Below the pieces are notes generated by a model. It made no database searches. It was not told the origin of the DNA and saw only the letters and a list, made by a program, of their open reading frames with translations. The position numbers and the translations under genes were made by a program. DNA of 64,000 bases from NCBI GenBank assembly GCA_965219035.1, contig CBDCMR010000002.1:124001-188000 (forward strand). Reading direction: 5' to 3'. Shown here piece after piece: positions 27,342-36,310 of the stretch; within the stretch, counting starts at the first letter, position 1, and each line of letters begins with the position of its first letter. Source of the stretch: CBDCKN01 sp965219035 (lineage in GTDB: Bacteria > Gemmatimonadota > Gemmatimonadetes > Longimicrobiales > Gaopeijiaceae).

Positions 27342-28747
27342 TCAACGCACATATCGACCTATCCGTCGCTCGAGCTCCGGTGCGCCCCCCGGCGAAGCAT
27401 TCAACGCTGCCCCCATGACCTCGGCTTCCGCAGGGCTCTGATAGGCTCCAGCATACACCCGGAACAGGGGCCTCTGCATGCCGCCGACCTCGAGGACATA
27501 TGCGTCGATACCTGCGTCGCGGACCTCCGCCACCCGGACCTGCGCCGCCTCCGACGACTCAAACTCCCCGAAACCATATGCCAAGGGGGTCGGCCGCACG
27601 ATCCAACGAGCCGCGTTCTCGTCGGAAAGCGTCTCCGCCAGAGACGCCCGCAGGCGCTCGGCCCCCAGAGAGTCCTCGACAGGGCCGGCGAGGACCCGAT
27701 GATAGACCCGGCCCGACACTCGCACCGGAGCGATGATGAAGAGCAGGTCCGGACGCCGTCGGGCCATCCTCTGGGCCTGCCGTCCGGCGGTCTCGCCCGC
27801 CTGGTAGGCAGCCAGTGCCAGCGAATACGCCTGGTGCGGCCCAGCCAGCGACGTCGATGGCGCCGAGGAAACGGGTGGCTGGGGAGCAGTAGCCTCCACT
27901 AACGGTGGTACGGGTTCCGAGGCTGTGAACATGACCTGCCACAAGGCCAGGGCCCCCAGCCCCACGAAGGTACCGGCCAGAGCCGGCCGCCACAGGATGA
28001 CCCTCGGCTCAGGATTGGGCTCTTCACCCGCGGTCTCGGTCTCCTCGTGCACGTCTGCAACGGCGCTCGAATCAGCAATGGAGCCGAAGTCGTCCGCAGC
28101 GGGCCGCTGGGGTGCCTCCGGCGGCTCTGCCGCCTGCGCACCTCCTCACCCCGGTCCTCCACGAGGCCTGCCACATCGTCGAGAGCGAAGGACTGGGCCA
28201 CCCACTCCGCCTCGGTGGGGTCACCGGCCAACAGCAGCGTCGCAGCGCTGCGGGCTACCAAAGCATCCACACCCGGTAGGTCTGCGGGCACATAGAACAG
28301 GATCGTGGCATGAGCCTCCCCCACCTCCTCCACGAAGGCGGCCCATTCATCACTCAGAGTGACTTCTGTGGGATCCTCGATCGGCGTCCCGACGGAAACG
28401 AACTGGAAGCCCGGTGTCCCCGCCCGTTGTGCCACCGAAGGGATCGGTGCCTCCCGGAGGACGACGTCGACGATGCCAACGGCATTCGGTAGCTCCAAGG
28501 TCTCGTGAAGCACCGGCCAGGTGAGTGACAGATCGCAGAGGACGACACGGTGGCCCTGACCGGACCAAGCCCGAGCGAGGGCCACGGCAGCAGTGGGACT
28601 CCAGGATGACCGGATGACGTCCGGGGCTACGATGAGGGTGACGACGCCCTTCCCGGCGCCGGAGAGGAGTGCGCCGGGTGCCGCAATCTCCGGTAGACGA
28701 CCGGAGTCGGGGTCGAACGGGTATAGTCGAGAGTGGCCTCGATCCAA
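27342..28747 (-). pseudogene. Second MinD/CpsD-like SPOR protein, disrupted by a frameshift
   Basis: Two overlapping - strand frames together encode a smaller paralog of the neighbouring SPOR protein. Frame A starts at TTG 28747 and encodes the Walker A-less MinD-like domain (LIVAPDVIRSSWSPTAAVAL, VVLCDLSLTWPVLHET, GIVDVVLRE, FVSVGTPIEDPTEV). It then loses sense after LVEDRGEE and ends at 27899. Frame B enters just there and encodes a linker (AQAAEPPEAPQRPAADDFGS), a membrane helix (ALAGTFVGLGALALWQVMF) and a SPOR region (LFRVYAGAYQSPAEAEV), ending at 27342. The shift lies within about 28125-28160, where frame B opens after a TGA. A single-base indel explains it; the intact protein would be about 468 residues. 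Confidence 0.7.
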
Positions 28748-28893
28748 TGGGCCCTACGCTCCTAGCGAGGGTTGGATTGCAGCCTCCGTCGATGCGTCCG
28801 TTGGGCAGCTCGTTTCGGCTGCCACCTCAAGCTACATGTCCACCCGGACGCTTGTAAACAGGCTTGACAGGGGGTGCGGTACGGCAGTCCTCG

Positions 28894-29262
28894 TCACTCG
28901 AACTCATGCATCGTAGCGTCCCCCCAAAGAACCTCGAGCCGGTAGAATTCCCGGGCCCCCGGATGAAAGACGTGCACCACGAACTCGATGTAATCGACGA
29001 GGACCCAGCGGCCCCCCTGCAGCCCCTCGACATGGGCCGGTCGGATACCCTCCTTCTTCAGTTCCCCGATGACGTGGTCGGCGATGGCTTTCACCTGGAC
29101 GTCGGACTGCCCGGTGGCGAGCAGGAAGTAGTCCGTGGCGCTCGAGATGCCCCTCAGGTCGAGTGCAACCACATCGGCTGCCTTGCGTTCGAGGGCGCAC
29201 TCTGCTGCTCGCTGCACGTCTTGGCCAATCTCGGACACGTCGGTGCTCGACTGATCTCCCAT
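28894..29262 (-). CDS. rsfS: Ribosomal silencing factor RsfS
   Basis: RsfS (Iojap family) binds L14 on the 50S subunit and blocks subunit joining when nutrients are scarce. The 122-residue protein shows VVALDLRGISSATDYFLLAT, then VKAIADHVIGELKKEG and the C-terminal WVLVDYIEFVVHVFHP and REFYRLEVLWGD. It follows rplI by 15 bp and probably belongs to the same transcript. The 146 bp between it and the next gene contains no coding sequence that I recognise. Confidence 0.92.
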   Translation of the reverse strand: MGDQSSTDVSEIGQDVQRAAECALERKAADVVALDLRGISSATDYFLLATGQSDVQVKAIADHVIGELKKEGIRPAHVEGLQGGRWVLVDYIEFVVHVFHPGAREFYRLEVLWGDATMHEFE

Positions 29263-29277
29263 GCCGACCTCAGAGGC

Positions 29278-29733
29278 CTACTCCTCGCCTCGCTCCATAC
29301 GAACCTCCACGTCGACCTCGACCTGACTGTGGAGGCGAACCGGCACCCTGAAGGTCCCCAGGAGCTTCAACGGCTCTTCGAGTATGACGGTGCGTCGGTC
29401 CACCTCGAAGTCCAGCTCTCCATGGTTCAACTGATCGGCGACATCGGCATTCGTTACGGAGCCGAACAGCTTGCCGTCATCCCCCGCCCTGACGTGAAAT
29501 ACGAGCGACGTTCCTTCGAGCTGGGACGCCCGACGACGCGCCTCCAGGTAGTCGTGCCTGGCGCTCTCCTCGGCCCGCGCATACTCCTCTTCCAACCTCT
29601 TCAGGTTGGCGTCACTCGCCACGTACGCGAGTCCTTGGGGAATCAGATAGTTCCGCGCGTAACCCGGCCTTACGTCGATGATGTCGCCCTCTCCCCCGAG
29701 CGTCTCCACCGGCTTCCTCAGAATGAGCTTCAT
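29278..29733 (-). CDS. rplI: 50S ribosomal protein L9
   Basis: L9 has 151 residues from ATG 29733 (MKLILRKPVETLGGEGDIID), with GGAG upstream. The longer frame to 29763 has an extra Arg-rich segment not found in the family. The N-terminal rRNA-binding domain contains VRPGYARNYLIPQGLAY, a central helix follows, and the C-terminal domain begins near GKLFGSVTNADVAD. It is in the conserved cluster rpsF-rpsR-(DUF2232)-rplI. Confidence 0.94.
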   Translation of the reverse strand: MKLILRKPVETLGGEGDIIDVRPGYARNYLIPQGLAYVASDANLKRLEEEYARAEESARHDYLEARRRASQLEGTSLVFHVRAGDDGKLFGSVTNADVADQLNHGELDFEVDRRTVILEEPLKLLGTFRVPVRLHSQVEVDVEVRMERGEE

Positions 29734-29746
29734 GGACCGTCTCCGT

Positions 29747-30688
29747 CTACGAGTCACTGCCACTGGCCAACGCCTCGGCCTTGGCGCGTAGGTCGAGCCA
29801 AGTATCGCCGACGCCGATGACCAGCGCCCCCATGATCAATACAGGCGCAAGGAGCAACATGCCGAGCGCCACCACCACGAAACCGAATAGCGAGATACCA
29901 CCGTTGAAGAACAGAACCACGGCGGCCCCTCGGATGGCATAGAGCCCGCCCATGAACACGACGGCGTTGGTCCCCGCCAACGTCCACGCCTCACCCAATC
30001 CGAGCGTGATCAAGGTCAGCCCCACCAGTAACAGCCACACGAAGTGGTCGTTGAACCGGAAATCCTTGAGCGGCCCCAATCCCTGGTCACTCCCCGCAGA
30101 GAGTCTAACGTAGCCCCACCAGGCCACTCCGAGTCCCGCTAGTGACGACAGACCGAGAAGCGCCGGGAAGAGCCTTCCCTCCTGCGCCGCAGTCGCGAAC
30201 ACCGTGTTGAGCATAGTGGTCGGGATGTCCTGTTCTGGGTTCAGGGCCGTCAGCAGGCTCATGGCCAGGCTGACACTCTTCATGATTCCCTCGGTAACGA
30301 GCCAGTCCACCATGGCCCAGGAGCCCGGTTGGAGCGCCAGAAGCGCCGCTACGAGGGCGAAGGTGCCCAGGACGGCCCCCAAGGCTCGCGGGAAGAACCG
30401 GCTGCCGGGCCAGCGCATCGTCACGACCACGAACCATCCCGCCAAGACGACCGCCCACCCGCGCTCCAGATACCAGATACCGCCGCGTGCTGTGACCCCC
30501 AATGTCACCATCACGGCCAGAGTGGCGGCCATCACCGTCGGGAACCTGCGGGCACCCAAGACCAGCGCGAGGACCAGGAACGGTACCGCCACCAATACCC
30601 CTGCACTGACAACTGCCTGCGCGAGAGTGACGAGCAGGAGGGCGGCGGCCCGCAGCCACGTTCGCTCTGGCCGCCCCGTGGAATCCAA
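29747..30688 (-). CDS. DUF2232 (YybS-like) multi-pass membrane protein
   Basis: A 313-residue membrane protein with about eight hydrophobic helices, of the DUF2232/YybS type. These genes often lie between rpsR and rplI, as here. The start is TTG 30688 (LDSTGRPERTWLRAAALL), with GGAG about 10 bp upstream. The function is unknown. The C-terminal segment (YAIRGAAVVLFFNGG) is typical of the family. It is 21 bp downstream of the S6-S18 gene. Confidence 0.8.
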   Translation of the reverse strand: MDSTGRPERTWLRAAALLLVTLAQAVVSAGVLVAVPFLVLALVLGARRFPTVMAATLAVMVTLGVTARGGIWYLERGWAVVLAGWFVVVTMRWPGSRFFPRALGAVLGTFALVAALLALQPGSWAMVDWLVTEGIMKSVSLAMSLLTALNPEQDIPTTMLNTVFATAAQEGRLFPALLGLSSLAGLGVAWWGYVRLSAGSDQGLGPLKDFRFNDHFVWLLLVGLTLITLGLGEAWTLAGTNAVVFMGGLYAIRGAAVVLFFNGGISLFGFVVVALGMLLLAPVLIMGALVIGVGDTWLDLRAKAEALASGSDS

Positions 30689-30709
30689 GAGATCTCGCTC
30701 CGAGGAGGC

Positions 30710-31366
30710 CTAGATCTCGTGGTCCCGGACGTATGGGATCAGCGCCAGATACCGGGCCCGCTTTATGGCCCGTCCGAGCTGTCGCTGGAAGCGGGCCGTG
30801 ACCTTCGTCGTACGCTTCGGCAAGATCTTTCCCTGCTCGGTCATGAACTGGGACAGCGTCGAAACGTCCTTGTAGTTGAGGAGCTCGATGACTGGCCCCT
30901 CCATACGACGCCGGCGCCCCCGGCCACCGCTGAACTCAGGAGGGCTGTGCCGCATTACGGCATTGTCATCGATCTCGGACGCTTCGTTCTCGGGATCCGC
31001 ATGGCCGTCATCGTCGTCATCATCGTCTTCTTGAGCGCGGGGGGGGCGCTTCCCGAGGGTCGACCTCCCCGACGTAGGCTCCCCCTCGTTCACGACGATC
31101 AGGTACCGCATGAGGTCGGTATCGAGTCTGAGCACCCGCTCGAACTCCGGAAGTCCTTCGGAGCCGGCGCGAACCTGCGCCACCACGTAATTGCCTGTCT
31201 TCTGCTTCTTCACGGGGTAGGCCATCTGACGCACCCCCCAGTGATCGACAGCCATGACTTCGCCGTCGCCTCCGATCACGAGGGGATGAAACTTCTCCAG
31301 CTTCTTATTGACCGCATCTTCGTCGAGGGTAGCGTCGAAGATGTATACGATCTCGTATAGCCGCAT
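30710..31366 (-). CDS. rpsF-rpsR: Fused 30S ribosomal proteins S6 and S18
   Basis: One uninterrupted 218-codon frame encodes both proteins. S6 occupies about residues 1-100 (MRLYEIVYIFDATLDEDAVN, HWGVRQMAYPVKKQKTGNYV, LRLDTDLMRYLIVVNEGE). An acidic linker (EDDDDDDDG and surroundings) follows at about 100-150. S18 occupies about 155-218 (GPVIELLNYKDVSTLSQFMT, GKILPKRTTKVTARFQRQLG, RAIKRARYLALIPYVRD). The S18 part lacks the usual CxxC pair. S6 and S18 are neighbours on the 30S platform and bind each other. A possible internal start is ATG 30955, but I see no good ribosome binding site before it. The main start has GGGAG 7 bp upstream. No ssb gene lies between the halves. Confidence 0.9.
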   Translation of the reverse strand: MRLYEIVYIFDATLDEDAVNKKLEKFHPLVIGGDGEVMAVDHWGVRQMAYPVKKQKTGNYVVAQVRAGSEGLPEFERVLRLDTDLMRYLIVVNEGEPTSGRSTLGKRPPRAQEDDDDDDDGHADPENEASEIDDNAVMRHSPPEFSGGRGRRRRMEGPVIELLNYKDVSTLSQFMTEQGKILPKRTTKVTARFQRQLGRAIKRARYLALIPYVRDHEI

Positions 31367-31408
31367 GGTTTTTCTCCCACGGTCCGTATGTACACGGGCC
31401 CCGCCACG

Positions 31409-31437
31409 CGGGCGGAGCGGGATGAGCCAGTCAATAT
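31409..31437 (-). promoter_or_regulatory. Possible promoter and leader of the rpsF-rpsR operon
   Basis: The 169 bp before the fused gene holds a TATATT-like -10 box on the - strand within this span, with a poor -35 box upstream. A GC-rich hairpin CCGCC-CGCGT-GGCGG follows between it and the start codon. In several phyla a leader RNA hairpin binds the S6:S18 dimer to repress this operon. I cannot confirm the conserved bulge here, so the call is tentative. Confidence 0.25.
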
Positions 31438-31535
31438 ACGCCATGCCCGTGCGTTTTGTACCCCCGCGCAGCCACCGGCATGAGGGTGGCGAGCTACCGG
31501 GGATAAAGTTCCAAGAGCGCCCGCCGGGACCGCTC

Positions 31536-32732
31536 CTAAGAGAGCTCCTCCTGTAGCGCGAGGATCAGGTCCGGGTAACGGGCGTAGGCCCAACGGGCTT
31601 CCTCTACGTCGAGCCGCTCGCGATTGGTGTGAGCGAAACGCTCCTCACCCGGAGCGAACCCCACAGTGGGGATGCCGAAAACGCCTCGACTCCATCCACC
31701 GTCGGTGGCGAACGTCCACGGACGCACCCTGGCTGGCCCCTCGCCATCGCGGCGCCCCACCGCAGAAGCCGCGGCTAGGACCAGGGGATCGAGGGGCTCC
31801 ATGAGGAAGCCGGGAGTGAACAGGCTCCGCTCGTACGTTGCTCCCGTGTAGGTCGCCTGCCGTTCCCTGGCCATGGATATGGTTACGCTGAAGCCGTCCG
31901 GAAGCTCCCCGAGCTGACGATTTACGGTCTCTCGCACGCGCGAGGTCATGGCCTCGTCGTCCGTGCCAGGCAGAACCCTCCAGTCCAGGACGATGGTGAC
32001 GCGGTCGGGAATCACGTTCCGGCTCTCCGGCAGGACGTCCACACCGGTCGCCACCAGGCTAGACGCACCTAGTACCGGATCCTCCGGCTGGTCACGTGCC
32101 AGCTCGTGGACGGCGGCGAGCACTTCAGGGACGGGGTCCAGGGCGTTGTGGGCGCGGTCCGGGGCGGAGGCGTGGCCGGCGAGGCCGTGCACCACCACCT
32201 CGACCTCTCCCCGCCCCCGGTGGCCGATGCAGACGTCTCCTTGCGTCGATTCCCCGATCACCACGGCGCCCGGCTCCACACTCCCAGACTCGAGGAGGTG
32301 CTTCATGCCCAGACCACCCCGCTCCTCGAAGACCGTGTGCGCCACGATCACATCTCCCGCGGCACGCCCGGTCAACGCGGCGGCAGCGTACGTCTGCAGG
32401 GCCAGTGGACCCTTGATATCCATGGACCCGCGACCATGAAGGAAACCCGCCGAGATGTCTCCCCCGAATGGCGGGTGCTCCCACTCGGCATGATCGCCCT
32501 CGGCCACCACATCGGTGTGGCAGTTGAGGAGCACGGGCGGGGCGGCCCCCCGGCCCGTGACACGGCCGATGACGTTCCCCACGTCGTCGATACGAACGTC
32601 TTGTAGGCCCAGGGCCTCCATCTCGCTGCAAATCCGATCGGCTACTTCACCTTCCTGCCCCGAGGGCGAGGGGATACGGATCAGGTCCTGGGCGAACGCC
32701 AGGGCGTTCTCGAAGCTGGGATCTTTTACCAT
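31536..32732 (-). CDS. M20-family metallohydrolase (YgeY/ArgE/DapE type)
   Basis: A 398-residue zinc-dependent amidohydrolase or peptidase. The first metal motif is LLNCHTDVVAEGD and the second is LHGRGSMDIKG. A catalytic Glu pair sits in TVFEERGG. The dimerisation domain contains GRGEVEVVVHGLAGHASAP and the C-terminal metal site is near FAHTNRERLDVEE. The N-terminus (QDLIRIPSPSGQEGEVADRI) resembles YgeY-like enzymes. The substrate is unknown. It lies between hppA and the ribosomal gene cluster, about 170 bp upstream of rpsF. Confidence 0.85.
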   Translation of the reverse strand: MVKDPSFENALAFAQDLIRIPSPSGQEGEVADRICSEMEALGLQDVRIDDVGNVIGRVTGRGAAPPVLLNCHTDVVAEGDHAEWEHPPFGGDISAGFLHGRGSMDIKGPLALQTYAAAALTGRAAGDVIVAHTVFEERGGLGMKHLLESGSVEPGAVVIGESTQGDVCIGHRGRGEVEVVVHGLAGHASAPDRAHNALDPVPEVLAAVHELARDQPEDPVLGASSLVATGVDVLPESRNVIPDRVTIVLDWRVLPGTDDEAMTSRVRETVNRQLGELPDGFSVTISMARERQATYTGATYERSLFTPGFLMEPLDPLVLAAASAVGRRDGEGPARVRPWTFATDGGWSRGVFGIPTVGFAPGEERFAHTNRERLDVEEARWAYARYPDLILALQEELS

Positions 32733-32789
32733 GGCTCGTGGGTCCGGCCGCCCCGCGCCCGAACCCCCTCAGTGGAAAGGTGGGCGGCC

Positions 32790-34907
32790 CTACCCGAACA
32801 GGCGGGCAACCCAGCCAATGAAACCGGAGATCTGGCCACCCAGGTCGATCTCGTGCACTCGCACGAACCACGGCGCAAGCACGAGTGACACGACGCTCAT
32901 CAGCTTGATGAGAATGTTGAGAGACGGCCCCGAGGTGTCCTTGAACGGGTCTCCTACCGTGTCACCGACGACCGCGGCCTTGTGGGGCTCGGAGCCCTTC
33001 CCTCCATGGGCGCCACCCTCGATGAGCTTCTTGGCGTTGTCCCATGCGCCCCCCGCGTTGGCCATGAAGAGCGCCATGAGGACGCCGGTGACCGTGGCAC
33101 CGGCCAGGAGCCCACCCAAGGCCTCGACGCCCAGGAAGCGGCCCACCAGCACCGGAGAGACGATGGCGATCACGCCGGGGAGGATCATCTCGCGAAGCGC
33201 GGCATCGGTGGAGATCTCTACACACCGTGCCGAATCCGGCTTCTCGGTTCCCTCCATGATGCCCGGCCTCTCCCGGAACTGCCGACGGACCTCCTCGACC
33301 ATGCCCTGAGCGGCGCGCCCCACAGCGGTCATGGTGAGCGCAGCGATGAAGAACGGGAGCATGCCACCGAGGAACAGGCCGATGACGACGATGGGCTTCA
33401 CGAGATCGATCCCCGTCTCCGCCAGCCCGACCTTCGAGCTGTACGCCGAGAAGAGCGCCAGCGCCGTGAGCGCGGCAGAGCCGATGGCAAAGCCCTTGCC
33501 CTGGGCGGCGGTCGTGTTGCCGATAGCGTCCAGCGAGTCGGTGATCGCGCGAGTCTCCGGTCCCAAGCCGCTCATCTCGCTGATACCACCCGCGTTGTCG
33601 GCAATGGGCCCGTAGGCGTCCACGGACATGGTGACACCCACCGTGGCCAGCATGCCGACAGCGGCGATGCCGATGCCGTAGAGGCCGGCGGACGTGAACG
33701 ATGCGTAGATGGCGATAGTGATGAGCAGCATGGGGACGGCCGTCGACTCCATGCCCACGGCCAGCCCGGTTATGAGGTTCGTGGCCGCGCCGGTCTTGCT
33801 GGCCTCGGCGATCTTCCTGACGGGCTTCGAGGACGTGTAGTACTCGGTCACAAGCCCGATGGCTGCGCCCACCAGGGTGCCCGCGACGATGGCGAACCAG
33901 GGCCCCAGGGCAGGATACATCCGGCCACCCTCCACCATCTGGAGGTCCAGCGCGCGTACGATGAAAAACATGGCCACGAGGAAGAGGCCAGCGGCGATGA
34001 AGGTGACGTTCCGAAGAGCCGCGGCCGGGTCCGTGCGCTCCAGGGCCTTCATCATGCCGACTCCGACCAGCGAGGCGATGAGACCCACCATGACCGTCAA
34101 GATTGGGAGCGCTATGGCGTTGCCGACGTTGCCGGCCAGAGACGCCGAAGTCGCCGCGATGGCGATGGTGGCGATGACCGAGCCGACGTAGGACTCGAAG
34201 ATGTCGGCCCCCATGCCCGCCACATCGCCGACGTTGTCGCCGACGTTGTCGGCGATGGTCGCCGGGTTCCGGGGATCATCCTCCGGAATTCCCGCCTCGA
34301 CCTTCCCCACGAGATCCGCTCCGACGTCTGCGGCCTTGGTGTAGATCCCGCCTCCGACGCGGGCGAAGAGGGCGATGGAACTGGCACCCATGGCAAATCC
34401 GGAGATGATCTCCGCAAACCTGGCGTGCTCGGCGACACCGATGGCCGTGGCCCCGAAGAACCAGTAGAGCGCCCCTATGCCCAGCAGACCGAGGGCCGCC
34501 ACGCAGAGTCCCATCACCGCTCCACCGAAGAACGCGACCCGGAGCGCTTTGCCCTGCCCTTCCTGGTTGGCCGCGGCCGACGTGCGTACGTTCGCCCGCG
34601 TCGCGGCGGTCATGCCGAAGAACCCGGCCATGACCGAGCAGAGCGCCCCCACGAGATAGGCGAGGGCCGTCAGGCCAGAGACCGCCCATGCCAACAGGGC
34701 GGCCACCATCACGACGAAAACGCCCAGCATGGAGTACTCCCGGCGCAGGAAGGCCATGGCCCCCTGATAGATCTGGTCGGCCAGCTCATCCATCGCCTCG
34801 CTTCCCACCGACTGACCCTTCACGTAGCGATAGATGATCCCGGCCACCACCAGGCCCACGAGGCCCAGCGCCCAGGACCAGCTGGTAATCGTCACGAATT
34901 GGCTCAT
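32790..34907 (-). CDS. hppA: Membrane-bound ion-pumping pyrophosphatase
   Basis: This 705-residue protein hydrolyses PPi and pumps H+ or Na+ across the membrane. It has about 16 hydrophobic helices. The catalytic motif EDDPRNPATIADNVGDNVGD lies near residue 210, and the second site includes GDTVGDPFKDTSGPSLNIL. The segment GNTTAAQGKGFAIGSAALTA has Ala where K+-independent enzymes have Lys, so it should be K+-stimulated. Whether it pumps H+ or Na+ cannot be settled by eye. It lies between pth and the M20 gene. Confidence 0.95.
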   Translation of the reverse strand: MSQFVTITSWSWALGLVGLVVAGIIYRYVKGQSVGSEAMDELADQIYQGAMAFLRREYSMLGVFVVMVAALLAWAVSGLTALAYLVGALCSVMAGFFGMTAATRANVRTSAAANQEGQGKALRVAFFGGAVMGLCVAALGLLGIGALYWFFGATAIGVAEHARFAEIISGFAMGASSIALFARVGGGIYTKAADVGADLVGKVEAGIPEDDPRNPATIADNVGDNVGDVAGMGADIFESYVGSVIATIAIAATSASLAGNVGNAIALPILTVMVGLIASLVGVGMMKALERTDPAAALRNVTFIAAGLFLVAMFFIVRALDLQMVEGGRMYPALGPWFAIVAGTLVGAAIGLVTEYYTSSKPVRKIAEASKTGAATNLITGLAVGMESTAVPMLLITIAIYASFTSAGLYGIGIAAVGMLATVGVTMSVDAYGPIADNAGGISEMSGLGPETRAITDSLDAIGNTTAAQGKGFAIGSAALTALALFSAYSSKVGLAETGIDLVKPIVVIGLFLGGMLPFFIAALTMTAVGRAAQGMVEEVRRQFRERPGIMEGTEKPDSARCVEISTDAALREMILPGVIAIVSPVLVGRFLGVEALGGLLAGATVTGVLMALFMANAGGAWDNAKKLIEGGAHGGKGSEPHKAAVVGDTVGDPFKDTSGPSLNILIKLMSVVSLVLAPWFVRVHEIDLGGQISGFIGWVARLFG

Positions 34908-34974
34908 CAGGCTCCTCGTGCTGTTGACATCGTCGTTGACAGCATCAGCGTGAGCCGCACGGTCTCGGCGCGGA

Positions 34975-35538
34975 TCACCGGTTGCACTGGTTCATCGCCT
35001 CTTCCATACCATCCGTCATCCAGACCTCCACGGCCTTGCTGAGCTCTGGAAGAAGCGCCACCACCACGTCCTCGTCCGCACTCCCCATGGGTGACAGCAC
35101 CCAGTCGGAGAGGTCCTCGCCATCCTGCGCCTGCCCGACTCCCACGCGCAACCGCCCGTACTCCTCGGTGCCGAGAGCACCGGATACCGACTTCAGACCC
35201 TTGTGGCCACCAGACCCACCTCCGGGTCGGAAGCGTACACGGCCCAGGTCCAGCGCCGCGTCATCCGACACGACCAACAGGTCCTGGCCGATGTCGAATT
35301 CCGAAATCGCAGCGAGGGCGACGAGGGCCGCCCCGCTATTGTTCATGAATGTGGTTGGCTTCATGAGGCGGGCTGGAACGTCGCCCACCATACCGTCTAC
35401 CTGCAGGCTTCGGCCTTTCTTCTCGAAGGCCCCGAAGCCCCAGTCGTAGGCGAGTCGGTCCACGATCCACCAGCCCACGTTGTGCCGAGTGTCGTCGTAT
35501 TCGGGCCCGGGATTGCCGAGCCCGACGATCACCTTCAC
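34975..35538 (-). CDS. pth: Peptidyl-tRNA hydrolase
   Basis: Pth recycles peptidyl-tRNA released by stalled ribosomes. From GTG 35538 it has 187 residues and begins VKVIVGLGNPGPEYDDTRHN, with the catalytic His in the conserved TRHNVGWW. Other family blocks are LMKPTTFMNNSG, the Asp in VVSDDAALDLGRVRFRPGGG and GGHKGLKSV. The longer open frame upstream reads through the rplY tail and is rejected. It is 23 bp downstream of rplY. Confidence 0.94.
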   Translation of the reverse strand: MKVIVGLGNPGPEYDDTRHNVGWWIVDRLAYDWGFGAFEKKGRSLQVDGMVGDVPARLMKPTTFMNNSGAALVALAAISEFDIGQDLLVVSDDAALDLGRVRFRPGGGSGGHKGLKSVSGALGTEEYGRLRVGVGQAQDGEDLSDWVLSPMGSADEDVVVALLPELSKAVEVWMTDGMEEAMNQCNR

Positions 35539-35561
35539 GACACCAGATCCGACGAGTGCGA

Positions 35562-36260
35562 TCAGCCCTCGGAGTCCTCGTCTCCACCCGCCGAAGCATC
35601 GGCATCGGCGGCGGGCGCTCCCTCTGCACCCTCTTCCCCTTCGACCTCGACGCCCTCTTCCAGCTCCTCCTCCTCCTCCTCCTCTTCGACGACCTCGACC
35701 TTGGGCACCGCCACGAGGCACAGTGTCCGGATGGGATCGGTCAGGAGCTCCACATCCTCCTCGACCTCGATCTCACTGGCGTGGATCGAATCACCGATCT
35801 CCAGCCCGGAGACGTCGACCTCAATGATCTCGGGGATCTTGGACGGGACGCACTTGACCCGGAGCTCATGGAGGATCACGTCCAGAACGCCGCCATGCTT
35901 CACGCCCTCTGGAGACCCCATGTAGTTGACGGGAACGTCGACTTCGATAGCCACACCTCTCTGGATGCGGTAGAAATCGACGTGGACGATGTCCGGCCGG
36001 AACGGGTGCATCTGGATCTCGCGCACCAGCGTTTCCAACTCCTCGGCCTCGTCCTCTATCTTCACGTTGACGATCGTGTTCTCCACGGAGATGGAGTGGA
36101 AAAGGTGACCGGTTTCCTGAGCATCGACCGTAAGCGCGATGGGATCCTGAGCCTTGCCGTAGAGCACAGCCGGGATCTGACCCGCCGCCCGAATCCTCCG
36201 CGCCGCACCCTTACCGGTCTCGCTGCGCCGCTTCGCCGTAAGTCCCGACTTAACACTCAT
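35562..36260 (-). CDS. rplY: 50S ribosomal protein L25 (general stress protein Ctc type)
   Basis: L25 binds 5S rRNA. The 232-residue product from ATG 36260 is the long Ctc form: an N-terminal 5S-binding domain (TGKGAARRIRAAGQIPAVLY) and a C-terminal TL5 domain (VDVPVNYMGSPEGVKHGG and IEVDVSGLEIGDSIHA). The tail is very acidic (eight consecutive Glu, then Ala/Asp-rich) and is encoded by a CTC repeat on the + strand. It lies between prs and pth, the conserved order. Confidence 0.93.
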   Translation of the reverse strand: MSVKSGLTAKRRSETGKGAARRIRAAGQIPAVLYGKAQDPIALTVDAQETGHLFHSISVENTIVNVKIEDEAEELETLVREIQMHPFRPDIVHVDFYRIQRGVAIEVDVPVNYMGSPEGVKHGGVLDVILHELRVKCVPSKIPEIIEVDVSGLEIGDSIHASEIEVEEDVELLTDPIRTLCLVAVPKVEVVEEEEEEEELEEGVEVEGEEGAEGAPAADADASAGGDEDSEG

Positions 36261-36310
36261 CTTCTCGTTCCTGGTCTCGTGTAGTTCCGCCCAGAGGTGG
36301 GGCCTCTCGA

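Noticed and set aside
32982..35042. A 686-codon + strand open frame opposite hppA
   Set aside because: It is an antisense shadow of a highly biased GC-rich gene. It has no recognisable domain, while the - strand frame is an unmistakable pyrophosphatase.
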